Shown in pieces: positions 25,994 to 36,300 of a stretch of 64,000 bases of DNA. The DNA is taken from assembly GCA_046341775.1 (NCBI GenBank), contig JBKDQQ010000043.1, forward strand, positions 1-64,000. Reading direction: 5' to 3'. The notes beneath the pieces are model-generated. The model saw only the letters and a list, made by a program, of their open reading frames with translations, ran no database searches and was not told the origin of the DNA. Numbering within the stretch: position 1 is the stretch's first letter; each line of letters begins with the position of its first letter. Source of the DNA: SXXH01 sp041165735 (lineage in GTDB: Bacteria > Planctomycetota > UBA1135 > GCA-002686595). The position numbers were made by a program, and so were the translations under genes.

Positions 25994-26947
25994 ATGCGCT
26001 CCACCCTCCGATCGTTCCGACCCCGCGGCCGCGGCGCGGTGCTCGCGCTCTGCCTCGCCTGGGCCGGCTGCCAAGGCACCAACGCCAAGTCCGGCGCCGG
26101 CGAACCCGCGCCGCTCAAGCCGGAGGAGCTCGCCAGCCGCTCGGCCAAGCAGGAGGCGCAATCGCTGGGCGCGTTCCTCGCCGACATCGACGGCCAGATG
26201 CGCGCCTGGAACAGGCTGTTCCTCTCCAGCGAGACCGACGAGGACCGGCGCAAGGCGCGGCTCCTGGAGTTGAACCTGATGACCGCCACGCGCAAGCGCA
26301 GCGCGGAGCTGCTGCAGACGCTCGAAGCGGGCGCGCCCACCAACCGCATCGTGGCCGCGGCGGCGCTGGGGTTCACGCGCGAGGCGACGGCGCAAGGCCC
26401 GTTGATCGCGGCGCTTTCCAGCGAGGACGAGCGGCTGCGCTCGGCGGCCTTGCTCGGCTTGTGGCTGCTCGGTCGATCGGACACGCCGCTCGACAAGGTC
26501 TGCGACCTCTTGCGCAACTCGGTCTCCGAGGAGGAGCGCAACAACGCGGCGCTGTGCCTGCTCTACCTCGTGCGCGCCGGCGCCGGCGGCGAATGCGTGC
26601 TGGCCGCGGCGCGCGCCGGGATCGTCGATCCGCTGCCGGGCGTGCGCGCGCAGTGCACGCTGCTCCTGGCGCAGTTGAAGGACAGCGACTCGTTCCAACC
26701 CATCGCCGACCGCCTGCACGACGAGACCAACTTCGTGGCGCTGGCCGCCGGGCGCTCGCTCGCCTACCTCGGCAAGGCGGTCACGGCCGAGAAGGGCCGT
26801 TGCGCGCGCGCCTTGGTCAAGGCCTGGATCGCGGTCGAGGAACCGCGCAAGTCCGCCTTCATGCGCGACATGCTGGCGCTGGAACCTCCGCGCAACTACG
26901 GCGAGAAGGAAGAGGACTGGCTGGAGTGGTCGCTGCGCCTGCCCTGA
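25994..26947 (+). CDS. HEAT-repeat lipoprotein
   Basis: This 317-residue protein starts with a basic n-region and a lipobox (LAWAGCQ). Paired helices then fit HEAT/armadillo repeats: NRIVAAAALGFTREATAQGPLIAALSSEDERLRSAALLGLWLLG is followed by four more units of similar length. ATG 25994 has AAGGAC seven bases upstream. HEAT solenoids usually bind other proteins. It is followed after 65 bp by another exported protein on the same strand. Specific function unknown. Confidence 0.7.
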   Translation: MRSTLRSFRPRGRGAVLALCLAWAGCQGTNAKSGAGEPAPLKPEELASRSAKQEAQSLGAFLADIDGQMRAWNRLFLSSETDEDRRKARLLELNLMTATRKRSAELLQTLEAGAPTNRIVAAAALGFTREATAQGPLIAALSSEDERLRSAALLGLWLLGRSDTPLDKVCDLLRNSVSEEERNNAALCLLYLVRAGAGGECVLAAARAGIVDPLPGVRAQCTLLLAQLKDSDSFQPIADRLHDETNFVALAAGRSLAYLGKAVTAEKGRCARALVKAWIAVEEPRKSAFMRDMLALEPPRNYGEKEEDWLEWSLRLP

Positions 26948-27012
26948 TGCGCGCGGACTTCCAGGCGCCCTGGGCGCTGCCAAGCGCGGCGCGCATGTCG
27001 TAGGCTCTGCGC

Positions 27013-28236
27013 ATGCACGCGTCCACGGCCTTCGTGCTGCTCGCGCCCCTGTTGGCACCGTCCCGCGCCTCGACGCAAGCGACGGGCGCGTCGACGCCTG
27101 ATGCCGGCCGCCCCGCGCCCGTGGCCAGCGCGCCCGTCGAGAGCGCGCGCGTGCAAGCCGCCGCCGGCGCGCCGGCACTCGGCCCGCGGCAGGCGATCGA
27201 CGGCATCCAGGCGCTCGAGGTCTGCGCCACCCTGACCTACGACGCTGCCCCGTCGCGTCCGCACGCGCTGCGCATCAGCTACGCGTTCCCCGACCGGGCG
27301 CGCTTGTACATGGCGAACGGTCCGATCGAGGGGCCCGCCGACCGGCGATTGCGCTACCGCCACGGCGAGATCGTGTGGGCCCTCGAACCGCGCCAAGCGC
27401 AAAGCGTCGAGTACAAGGCCGAAGACCGCGCCGCGCTGCTCCTGTCGTTCGAGGCGCGCCGCGCGCTGTACCTGTGGCCTCATGGCTTCGCGTGGACCAC
27501 GCCGCCCGAAGGCGGCGACAAGCCCCGCGAAGGGCTGCGCGAGGCGCGACTCGCCGGACTGGGACTGTTGCGCGTCGAACTCGACCCGCACGGCCGTCCC
27601 GCGCGGCTCGACGCCCTGGGAACCGACGGCGGCGCGGGCGAGAGCTGGCGCGCCATCGCGTGGGAGTCGCGCGACGGCCGCTGGATCCCGGCGGGACACG
27701 AGATCTGGCTGGGCGACAAGCGCGTGTGGACCGAGCGCGTCACGAACTGGGATCGCCAGGCGCGGCTGCTCGACGCGTTCTTCCTCCCCGCCGATCGCCG
27801 CCCCGCCCCGCCCGCGGGAGTGCAGCACCTCGACCTGCCCGCGCACCGCTCGCGGCGCGTGGCGTTGCCGAAGGACGCGACGCTCGCCTCGGTGCCGGCG
27901 ATCTTCGAACGCGAAGTCGCCTCGCGCGCGGAGGAAATGACGGCCCTCGGCACCTCCATCGAACCGAAGGTGACCGTGGAGCTCGACGAGGAGCTGCGCC
28001 CGACGCACCTCGTGCTGCGGCTCGCCGGGTTGCCGTTGAAGCCGGCCCCCGACTGGATCGCCGTCCCCGAACGATCCGGCTACGCGCTCGTCTCGCGCAC
28101 GCTGCCCGAAGGGCGACAGCCTCTCGAGCGATTGCGCTCGGCCGCGCAGAAGGACCAGCCGCTCGGCCGCCCCTACTTGCGCCACGACCTCAAGGATCCT
28201 GCCTCCTTCGTGCTCGTGCTGCCGCTCGACCCTTGA
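27013..28236 (+). CDS. Exported protein of unknown function
   Basis: This 407-residue protein has a short signal peptide (HASTAFVLLAPLLAPSRAS) and an Ala/Pro-rich lead. A beta-strand-rich region follows (LRISYAFPDRARLYMANG, GEIVWALEPRQAQSVEYKAED, WIPAGHEIWLGDKRVWTERVTNW), which recalls LolA-like or outer-membrane-lipoprotein-sorting folds, though I cannot assign it. No catalytic motif is seen. It is 65 bp after the HEAT lipoprotein and may form an operon with it. Confidence 0.6.
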   Translation: MHASTAFVLLAPLLAPSRASTQATGASTPDAGRPAPVASAPVESARVQAAAGAPALGPRQAIDGIQALEVCATLTYDAAPSRPHALRISYAFPDRARLYMANGPIEGPADRRLRYRHGEIVWALEPRQAQSVEYKAEDRAALLLSFEARRALYLWPHGFAWTTPPEGGDKPREGLREARLAGLGLLRVELDPHGRPARLDALGTDGGAGESWRAIAWESRDGRWIPAGHEIWLGDKRVWTERVTNWDRQARLLDAFFLPADRRPAPPAGVQHLDLPAHRSRRVALPKDATLASVPAIFEREVASRAEEMTALGTSIEPKVTVELDEELRPTHLVLRLAGLPLKPAPDWIAVPERSGYALVSRTLPEGRQPLERLRSAAQKDQPLGRPYLRHDLKDPASFVLVLPLDP

Positions 28237-28384
28237 GCCGACGCCCGTTGTCCTCGCCAGTGGACGCTGTCCTCCCGACCGCCGACGGCGACCCCGCCCG
28301 CGGCGCCCTGGCGCCATGCGGATCCACGGCACGCGGGTTGCTGCCCGGAATCCACCCCCTCTGGCGCTTGCGCCGTCACGCCCC

Positions 28385-30613
28385 ATGACCAGCACCCCCC
28401 GCTACTGCCTTTCGCTCCTCGCCCTGTTGACCGTCGCGGAACTCGGCCAGGCCTTGGATCGCGGTCGCGGCAACTCGTCCAGCAGCCCGGCGCGACCGGC
28501 GGCTTCGGCCCCCGCGCCGCAGGCCCGGCCGGCTCCGGCCCCCGCTCCCTCGCGCCCCTCCGCAGGGGCTGGCTGGAGCTCGCGCGGCTCGGGCAGCGGC
28601 TCCCGCACCGGCTCGGGCGGTTGGCAGGGCGGATCCTCGCGCGGCACGTCCAGCAGCGGCGGCACGAGCTCGCCTTGGAGCGGCGGCAGCGGCGCCAGTC
28701 GCGGCAACTCGGGCGGGGGCTACGGCGGCTTGGACTCCGCAACACCGGCGCCTTGGAGCCGCGGGTCCGCCGGCACGTCGTCCTCCGGCTCGAGCTCGCC
28801 TGACCGGCGCACGCCGCGCGGCGGAGCGAGCAGCGACAGCTACGCGCCCGGCCCCGATGCGGGATCGCGCAGCGCGCGCGAAGTCGGCGAACCGGTGCGC
28901 TGGCGTCCCGGCGATCCGGATCGCGCCGCGCCCGCCGCGCGACGCGCGGAGGATGCCGGCACGCGCGCGGGGCGCACGAGCTACGCGCCGAGCTCGGACG
29001 ATTCCGCGTCCGGGCTTGGTCGCGCCGGCGCGAACGGCGCGAACGACGGCCGGTACTCCGAGCGCGTCTACGCCTCGGACGATCTCGTCTGGCGCACGCG
29101 CGAGACGGCTGCCGCGCCGGTTCCGCGCCTCGCAGGGTCGAGCAGCCTTCCGGTCGACACCGGCGTGGAGCGCGCCCTTTCGCGGGCACGCCTCGAGCGG
29201 GCCAACGGCAACGCTCCCCTCGTCGGCGGCGTCGGCGCCATCGCCGGGCCCGGGGCGCGCTTGGGCGCCGTCGGCGGCGGACGCGTGGCTCCCGCAGGAG
29301 CTGCGAGCACCAGCCAACCGATCGACAACGCGCGCATCCTCGAACGCTACCAGCCGAGCGCCGAGGACCGGATGACGCGCGGCGCCGCGGCTCAGGCACC
29401 GACGCGCAGCCTCGCCGATCTGCGCGGCGCGCGCGCGAGGTACGCGAGCGACGAGGCCAAGCGCGCCTCGGAGGCCAAGGCGGACGAAGGAGCGGGCGCC
29501 GCGCGCAAGCTCGCGGCCGAGGAGGTGGCGGACGGCGGCAGGACGAGCCGCAAGGACGTCGGACCGAAGTCCAGTGGCGCGCGTCGCGGCTCGCGGGACG
29601 AGGGCGCGGGCGAGGCGCGCCGCCGCGCGGCCGCCAAGGAGGTCGAGGGCCTGCGGCGCGTCGATCCCGCGGCCGCCGTGCTGGTGGAGCGTCGCAGCCA
29701 AGGGCTCGCCGAGGCGGCGCGCGTCAGCACGCGCATCGCCGCCGGCGTGGCCGTGGGCTCGTGGACCGGCTGCAGCACCGGCTGGTGGTGGTCGGACAGC
29801 TGGAACGACTGTGGTTGGTACAAGCCTTGGTGGACCTGGCACATGAGCTGGTCGCAGTGCTGGGGCGGCGGCTACGGGTTCGGCTTCGGCTGGGGTTGGA
29901 ACTCGTGCTGGTGGCGACCCTCGTGCTGGTCGCCGTGCTACGGCTGGTCGTACCCGAGCTGGTACTGGTACCCGAGCGTGGTGTGGATCGACCGCGACGA
30001 ACCGCTCGTCGTCGAGCGCGTCGTGGAGCGCGAAGTCGTGCGCGAGACGCTGGTCGAGTCCGAGGCGCCGCCCGTCGTGGTCGCCGCGGACGCGCGCTTC
30101 GCCGAGCCGGCCGCGCCCGAGGTGGTCGTGCAGGCATTGCACGCCGCCGCCCGGCAGCACCTCGACGAGGGCGATCGCGCCTTCCTCGAGGGCAGGTACG
30201 CCGACGCGGTGCACCACTACGCCCGCGCGGTCGAATGCTCCCAAGAGGACGGGGCGCTGCACCTCGTCCTCGCGGACGCCTTGTTCGCCACGGGCGACTA
30301 CCACTACTGCGCCTGGTCGCTGCGGCGCGCGCACGAACTCGATCCGACCCTCTTCGACGCGCATGTCGACAAGCGCGGGTTCTACCGCGATGCGGCCGAG
30401 TTCGAGCGCCAGATCGCACTCGCCGAGGGGTTCCTCGAGGACCACTTCCTCGACGACGACGCGCGCCTCGTGCTGGCGGCGAACTACCACTGGGCCGGCC
30501 GCCACGGCGACTGCGTCGAGCTGCTCGAAAGCGCGTTCAGCGTGGGCGTGCGCGAATCCGCCTGCGGTGCGCGGATCCTGGCGCGGGCGCGCGAAGCCGC
30601 CGCGGTCCGCTGA
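28385..30613 (+). CDS. Secreted protein with Ser/Gly-rich, Trp-rich and TPR regions
   Basis: From ATG 28385 the protein has 742 residues: signal peptide (1-23, LSLLALLTVAELGQA); a Ser/Gly/Arg-rich disordered stretch (about 25-250); an Ala/Arg/Glu helical region (about 300-455); an extraordinary aromatic segment (460-534) with 20 Trp and six Cys in 75 residues; then Glu/Val-rich VVERVVEREVVRETLVE and two or three TPR-like helix pairs (about 580-740, EGRYADAVHHYARAVE). I chose ATG 28385 over an upstream frame start at 28316 because it gives a proper signal peptide. Planctomycetes have similar low-complexity-plus-TPR proteins, from memory. Function unknown; a surface or envelope role is likely. 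Confidence 0.65.
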   Translation: MTSTPRYCLSLLALLTVAELGQALDRGRGNSSSSPARPAASAPAPQARPAPAPAPSRPSAGAGWSSRGSGSGSRTGSGGWQGGSSRGTSSSGGTSSPWSGGSGASRGNSGGGYGGLDSATPAPWSRGSAGTSSSGSSSPDRRTPRGGASSDSYAPGPDAGSRSAREVGEPVRWRPGDPDRAAPAARRAEDAGTRAGRTSYAPSSDDSASGLGRAGANGANDGRYSERVYASDDLVWRTRETAAAPVPRLAGSSSLPVDTGVERALSRARLERANGNAPLVGGVGAIAGPGARLGAVGGGRVAPAGAASTSQPIDNARILERYQPSAEDRMTRGAAAQAPTRSLADLRGARARYASDEAKRASEAKADEGAGAARKLAAEEVADGGRTSRKDVGPKSSGARRGSRDEGAGEARRRAAAKEVEGLRRVDPAAAVLVERRSQGLAEAARVSTRIAAGVAVGSWTGCSTGWWWSDSWNDCGWYKPWWTWHMSWSQCWGGGYGFGFGWGWNSCWWRPSCWSPCYGWSYPSWYWYPSVVWIDRDEPLVVERVVEREVVRETLVESEAPPVVVAADARFAEPAAPEVVVQALHAAARQHLDEGDRAFLEGRYADAVHHYARAVECSQEDGALHLVLADALFATGDYHYCAWSLRRAHELDPTLFDAHVDKRGFYRDAAEFERQIALAEGFLEDHFLDDDARLVLAANYHWAGRHGDCVELLESAFSVGVRESACGARILARAREAAAVR

Positions 30614-30665
30614 GGGCCTTCCGAATCCGGCTCGGGGGCCTTCCGAATCCGGCTAGCGGGCCTTC
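30614..30665. repeat. 22-nt direct repeats between converging genes
   Basis: GGGCCTTCCGAATCCGGCT occurs at 30614-30632 and again exactly at 30636-30654, with a third partial GGGCCTTC at 30658. The repeats fill the 50-bp space between the TPR protein and the converging galactokinase gene, and the last one runs into the kinase stop. Confidence 0.85.
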
Positions 30666-31869
30666 AGGCGTCGATGCGCCGAGGTCCGCCGCCGGGGCGA
30701 TAGACCTCGACGCTCGGACGCCAGCCGTGCAGCGCCTCGAACGACGCGCCGCAAGCCTCGCGCAAGGCCGGCTCCGCGTCGCGCGCGAGCAGCGCCACGA
30801 CGCACCCGCCGAAGCCCGCGCCGGTCAAGCGGGCGCCGTGCACGCCCTGCACGGACGTGGCGCGTTCGACGAGCAGGTCCAGTTCGCGCACCGACACCTC
30901 GAAGTTCCCGCGCAGCGAGGCGTGCGCCGCCGTCATGCGCGCGCCGAAGGCCGCGACGTCGCCGGCGAGCAGCGCGGCGCGCGCCTCGAAGGTGCGCGCC
31001 ACTTCCTCCACGACGTGCGCGGCGCGGGCGGCGAGCGGCGGCTCGAGCAACGGGCGCGCGCGCTCGAGCGTGTCGCGTTCGATGTCGCGCAGGCAGGTGG
31101 CCGCGGGTTGCAGCGTGCGCAGCACCTCGAAGGCGGCGGCGCATTGCTGCACGCGCTCGTTGAAGGCCACCTGCGCCAATTCCCGCCGCACGTGCGTGTC
31201 GAGCACCGCGATGGAGACGGCGTCGAGGTCGAGCGGCACGCTGCTCCAGCTCGCGTCCTTGCAATCGAGCCACAAGAGCGCCCCAGGGCGCGCCATGGCG
31301 ACCGCGTAGGGATCCATGATCCCGCAACGCACGCCCACGAAGCCGCGCTCGGCGAGCAGCGCCGCCTCGACGATCTGTAGGTCGCTCGACTCCAGCTCGA
31401 AGCACTCCGACAAGGCGCGCGCCGTGCCCACGCAGATCGAGGCCGAGGATGACAATCCCGCGCCGATGGGCAGGTCGCCGCCGTACAGGAGGTCGACGCC
31501 GACGGGCTCGTCGCCGCAGACCCTCAGTCGCGCGAGCAAAGCGTGCAGCACGCCGAGCGGGTAGTCGCTCCAGCGCCCGCCGCGCGGCGGAGGCGCGCCG
31601 ACCTCGAAGGAGAGCTCGCCCTCGAAGCTCGTCGAGGCGATGGTCGCGCGCCCGTCGACGCGCCGTCGCAGCGCCACCAAGGTGCCGCGATCGATGGCGC
31701 AGGGCATGACCGGGCCGCCGTTGTAGTCGAGGTGCGCCCCCATCGTGTTGACGCGCCCGGGCGAGAACCAGATCGACTCGGGAGCCGCCCCGCGACGACG
31801 GCGGAACTCCGCCACGAGGCTCGTGGCGGAGGCGAAGGCCGGATCGTCGCGCGGCTCGGCGGTGCCCAT
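30664..31869 (-). CDS. galK: Galactokinase-like GHMP sugar kinase
   Basis: This 401-residue cytoplasmic kinase of the GHMP superfamily shows the galactokinase signature SPGRVNTMGAHLDYN (37-50), the ATP loop GAGLSSSAS, the catalytic Asp in RCGIMDPYA and the C-terminal TGAGFGGCVVAL. The usual form is PGRVNxIGEHTDYN. Here the Glu that holds the sugar hydroxyl is Ala (A45), so a substrate other than galactose is possible. Length is normal. No other Leloir gene is adjacent. Confidence 0.82.
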   Translation of the reverse strand: MGTAEPRDDPAFASATSLVAEFRRRRGAAPESIWFSPGRVNTMGAHLDYNGGPVMPCAIDRGTLVALRRRVDGRATIASTSFEGELSFEVGAPPPRGGRWSDYPLGVLHALLARLRVCGDEPVGVDLLYGGDLPIGAGLSSSASICVGTARALSECFELESSDLQIVEAALLAERGFVGVRCGIMDPYAVAMARPGALLWLDCKDASWSSVPLDLDAVSIAVLDTHVRRELAQVAFNERVQQCAAAFEVLRTLQPAATCLRDIERDTLERARPLLEPPLAARAAHVVEEVARTFEARAALLAGDVAAFGARMTAAHASLRGNFEVSVRELDLLVERATSVQGVHGARLTGAGFGGCVVALLARDAEPALREACGASFEALHGWRPSVEVYRPGGGPRRIDA

Positions 31870-31979
31870 CCCGGCACGAGACTAGCCCCTCCCGGCGCTC
31901 CGCGCGACCGTCGGAGCGCGGTCGGGAGCGAGCCCGCCTTGGACTGCCGCTCGCCGGGGCGCTAGGCTCCGCCAAGGCC

Positions 31980-32297
31980 ATGAAACCGACCGCCCGCCTC
32001 GCCGCCGCGCTCCTCCTCGCCTCGCTAGCCGCTTCCTGCGCCAACACGAAGTTCAAGCGCGAGACCGAGACCTCGGGCACCTTCGAATCGACGGCGTGGT
32101 GCCTGACGGTGTTCTCGATCGACATCCCCAAGGGCGCGCTGATGGCCGCGCGCGAGAACGTGAACAACGCGGGCCTCGCGAACGCGGTCGTCACGGGCAC
32201 GGAAGTGGCGCCCCACCTGGGATGGTTCGACTGGATCCTCGAGATCCTGTCGCTGCGGCGCGCGCGCCTCGTCGGCACCTTCGGGTTCGACAAGTAG
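31980..32297 (+). CDS. Small lipoprotein, unknown function
   Basis: This 105-residue protein has a clear lipoprotein signal (LAAALLLASLAASCANTKFKRE, lipobox LAASC). The mature part has 85 residues (TSGTFESTAWCLTVFSIDIPKGALMAARENVNNAGLANAVV...), followed by a hydrophobic WFDWILEILSL near the end. It resembles small TRL-like outer-membrane lipoproteins in layout (a short conserved core after the lipid anchor), but I am not certain. It lies 110 bp from the divergent galactokinase. Confidence 0.65.
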   Translation: MKPTARLAAALLLASLAASCANTKFKRETETSGTFESTAWCLTVFSIDIPKGALMAARENVNNAGLANAVVTGTEVAPHLGWFDWILEILSLRRARLVGTFGFDK

Positions 32298-32342
32298 CGC
32301 GGCTGCGCGCGGCGCCGATTCCGCGCCTGCGCCGCGTCGCCT

Positions 32343-33362
32343 TCAGCGTTCGCGCCGCACGAGCCAGAAGCCGCGCGGATCGTGCAGCACCTCGGACAAC
32401 GCGCCGGGCGCCAGCACCATGGATCGCACGAGCGGATCCGGGCAACCGGGCAGGTCGCGGTGCACCCAGCCGAGGTCGCCTTGGCGCGCGCGCCCGACCA
32501 GCTCGTCGCTGTAGGCTTCGCACAACTTGGCGAAGTCGGCGCGCTCTTCGACGACGCGCGCGCGCAGCTCGTCGATGAAGCGCTTGGCCTCGGGTTGGGC
32601 GCGCGCCCCCGCAGGCGCGCCGCGCGCACCCTCGAAGGCCACGAGCAGCGCCCGCAGCCGCACGAAGCTCTGCTCGACGAGTTCGGGCGGCCACGAGGCC
32701 GGATCCTCGGCCCGCACCCACGCGAGGCCGATGGGCAAATCCTGCGGCTCGCTGGTCCGCATCCACTCGAGCTCGAAGGCCAGCTTCTTCAGCAAGGTGT
32801 CGCGCGGTCCGCGCTCGAGCACCGCGTGGCGGCCGGCGCGCGCCTTCAGCAGCGGATCGTCGTTGTGGCGCGCGGCGAGCTCCGCGAAGTCCTCGCCGCG
32901 CAAGAGCGCCAAGGCGACCTCGGCCGCGCGCGCGCGATCCTCGCGCGGCACGACGATCATGCGCACGCCCACCCGCTCCGGCACGCGCCGCAGGATGTGC
33001 AGCGCTCCGTCGGTGGCGATGGGCGCGCTGCGTTCCCAAGGCTTCGCGCGCCACAAGAAGTCCTCGAAGGCGGGCGCGAGCACGCCCTGCGGCAGCGATC
33101 CCAGGCACGCGCCGGAGCGCGCGTCGGGAGCGTCCGAATGCGCCGCGGCCTCGGCCGAGAAGTCGGCGCCCGCCTCCAGCCGTTCGAGGATGGCGCGCGC
33201 CTCGGCCTCGAGGCGCGTCCACGCGGCCCGGCGCGCCTCGTCTCCCTCGGCGCCCTCGGGCAGCAGCAGGATGTGCTGCGCGCATCGCACCGGAGGCGGA
33301 GCGTCGGACAGGTGCAGCGGCGCCAGGAGCGGCGCGCCTTGCAGGAGCATCAAGGCCAGCAT
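32343..33362 (-). CDS. Periplasmic parvulin-type peptidyl-prolyl isomerase
   Basis: This 339-residue protein has a short hydrophobic lead (LALMLLQGAPLLAPLHL) and up to three parvulin-like units. The first (about 25-115) has VRCAQHILL, SGACLGSLPQGVLAPAFEDFLW and GALHILRRVPE. The second is weaker (RMIVVPREDRARAAEVALALLRGEDFAELAARHNDDP). The third ends with GDLGWVHRDLPGCPDPLVRSMVLAPGALSEVL and GFWLVRRE. Family role is folding of exported proteins. The middle unit lacks several usual residues and may be structural only. It ends 46 bp from the converging lipoprotein. Confidence 0.78.
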   Translation of the reverse strand: MLALMLLQGAPLLAPLHLSDAPPPVRCAQHILLLPEGAEGDEARRAAWTRLEAEARAILERLEAGADFSAEAAAHSDAPDARSGACLGSLPQGVLAPAFEDFLWRAKPWERSAPIATDGALHILRRVPERVGVRMIVVPREDRARAAEVALALLRGEDFAELAARHNDDPLLKARAGRHAVLERGPRDTLLKKLAFELEWMRTSEPQDLPIGLAWVRAEDPASWPPELVEQSFVRLRALLVAFEGARGAPAGARAQPEAKRFIDELRARVVEERADFAKLCEAYSDELVGRARQGDLGWVHRDLPGCPDPLVRSMVLAPGALSEVLHDPRGFWLVRRER

Positions 33363-33394
33363 GGGTGGTCGGATCCTCGCGGTCGCGGCGCCGT

Positions 33395-36300
33395 TCAGGG
33401 CAGGTCGACCACGACCTCGACCACGCCGTCGAGGCCGTCGATCTTCACAAGCTTGACGCCGCGCGCCGACGAAGCCCGCTGCACCTCCACGCGCCATTCG
33501 CCCGCGGCGTGGCGGCCCAGATCGAGCCTGCCGTCGTCGCCCGAACCGCCGGCGCCCTGGAAGAACTGCTGCAGCATCGCGCCGGTCGCCTCGGGGTCGA
33601 GCTCGCCCTCGCGCGCATCCTTGGCGACGACGCGACCGCGCGCCCCGGCGACCGGCGCCCCGTTCTGGCGCACGATGGCGACGATGTTCGTGCCGCGCGG
33701 CAGGAGGATCGTCGTGGGCTTGGGAGGCAGGTCGCGCGCGACCTTGACGCCCGCCACGCGCGCCGAGGCGCGACCGGGGGCCGTGGCCACGAGGTCGTAC
33801 TCGCCCGCGGCCAGTCCGCGCACTTCGAACGCGCCCTGCGCGTCGCAGCGATCGCTGGCGCCGCGCGGATCGCCGACGGCGCCGGCGGGCTGCGCCACCA
33901 CGCGCGCGTCCGGGATGGGAGCGCCTTGCTCGTCGACCACCACCCCCGCGATCGACAGGGCGGGCAGGAGGCGCACGACCAGGCCGTCCTCCACGCGGTT
34001 CGCCACCACGACGACGCGCATGGGCTCCGAAGGCGCGTAATCGCCGCCACCGGCCGAGACCTGCAGTTCGTAGTTGCCGCCCTCGAGCCGATCGAACTCG
34101 AACGCGCCCTCGTCGTCGACTCCGGCGCGCCGCGTGCGGCCCTCGCGCGAGAGGAAGGAGCCGAACATGCCCCCTCCACCCCCCTCGGCCGAGAGCGAGC
34201 GGAGCGTGGCCGTGGCGCCCTTCACCGGATCGCCCGTGCGGTCGTCGAGGACGCGGCCCTCGAGCGCCGCCTCGGGCAGCGCCAGGTCGATGCGCGCCTC
34301 GGGGGCGTCGGGCACCTCGAGCGTCAAGCGCGCCTGCGGACCGTCGCCGTCGAAGTTGAGCTGGTACTCGCCCGGCGCGAGGCCCGCGAACTCGTACTGT
34401 CCGTCGCCCTTCATGCGCGCCGCGCGCCACTCGACGCCGAGCATCGAGTCGGTCTCGTAGTTGAGCGCCGAAAGGAACCCGCGTCGCACCGGTTCGCCGC
34501 GGTAGGTGACGACGCCGTGCACGCGACAACCGCCCGCGGTCGTGTCGACCAGGTCGAAGCGCACATCCTCGCCCTCGGGCACGGTCACGAGATCGAAGTT
34601 CATGCCGCCGAACAGCGACATGGGGTTGAGCTCCTCGTCGCCGCGCGTGGCGACGACGAAGTAGCCGCCCGGCGCGACGTGCTGGATGCGGTAGTTGCCC
34701 TGCGCGTCGGTCGAGCCCTGGTACATGCCGCCCACCGAGGCGGGCGAGTTGGGCTGCAGGCTCTGCGGCGCCACGGCGACGACGATCTCGTCGGGCACCG
34801 GGTTGCCGCGCGGGTCGCGCACCGTTCCGTGGATGCCGCCACCGGCCTTCATCACGAGCACGACATCGGCGACCGCTCCTTGCTCGCCCATCGCCAGCGA
34901 CTTGGAGGAGGCGCCGCAGTAGTCGCGGTGGAAGGCGTGCACGCGGAAGTCGCCCGTCTCGACGCCGGCGATCTGGAAGGTGCCGTCGCGACCCGTGGTG
35001 GTGGCGCGCTCGCCCATGAAGCCCATGCTGGCCGCGTAGGCCATCAAGCCGGGCGGGATCTGCGGACCGCGACCGACGCGGCCCATCGCCATGTTGCGCG
35101 CCTCGCGGCGCGCCTCGCCGCGGCGTCGCTCGCCCCGGCGCGCGGCCGGTTCCCCGTCCAAGTTGGATCCCTCGCCGCCGCGCGCGGGGCGGTCGAGCTG
35201 CGCCACGACCTGCGCGCCAGCGATCGGCGCGCCGTCCTCGTCGATCACGCGGCCCTTGACCACGCCGCCGGGCGCGAGTTCGACGATCACGCCCTTGGCC
35301 GGCGCACCCGGCGCGACTTCGACTTCGACGGTGGCGGCGAGGTAGCCCGGGGCCGACACGGACAAGCGCGCCTTGCCGGGCCGCACGCCCTGGAGCTCGA
35401 AGCGGCCGGCGGGATCCTCGAACAGCACGCCGCCGCTGAAGGGATTGAGGGGCGAGGGTGCGGCCGCGTCGAGGTCGACGCGTTCGGCGCAGTCGATGCT
35501 GAAGGAGGCGACCGGCTCGCTCTTCAAGGCGTCCATGACGACGCCCGAGACGACCACTCCTTGCTGCAGCACGACCACCGCCTCGCCCGAGTCCTTGGCC
35601 GGATCCCACTTCAGCTCGGTCTTGGCGTAGCCGAGCTTCTCGAAGTCGATCGAGTACGGCGGCTTGCCCGCGATCGGACCCGCGACGAAGCGGCCGTCCG
35701 GGCCGCTGGTCGGCGGCTCGAAGCCCTTCACCGCCTGGGCCATCAACGGCGCCAGCGAGAAGTCGAAGCCGAAGTTCGACCACTCCACGAGGTTCCAGCG
35801 CATGGTCACGCCGGCGAGCGGCGCGCCCGCCGCGTCGATCACGCGACCGGCGACGGTGGCGCCGCGCTTCAGCACGAGCTCGTCGCGGGCGAGGGTCGCG
35901 CCATCGTCGAGCGCCGCGCGCGCGCCGATCGCCGGCAGGTGGTCCTTGGAGATGGCCACGACGTCGACCTCGCCGGCCGGCACGTTGGGCATCGTGAACG
36001 ACCCGTCGGCGGCGGTCTCGCAGTGCGTGGCGACGAGCACCTCCTCCACGCAACGCAGGTTGCGCAGGCCGCGCGGCACGGCGCCGAGGTGAGCGCCCGC
36101 GACGGGCGTCCGCGCGCCATCGGCGTCCTCTCCCACCACGCGCCCCACGATGGTTCCGCCGAGGCGCGCGCGCAGCTCGACCTTGGTGGCGATGCCCGCC
36201 GCGACGACGATGTCGCGCGCGTGCGTCAGCGAGAACTCGGGGCTCGAGGCGGTGATCTCCCAACCCGCGCCGGGCAGCACGCCGTCGAAGGCGAAGCGGC

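Noticed and set aside
28316..28384. Upstream start for the Trp-rich protein
   Set aside because: It would bury the signal peptide behind 23 extra residues; ATG 28385 starts directly at it.
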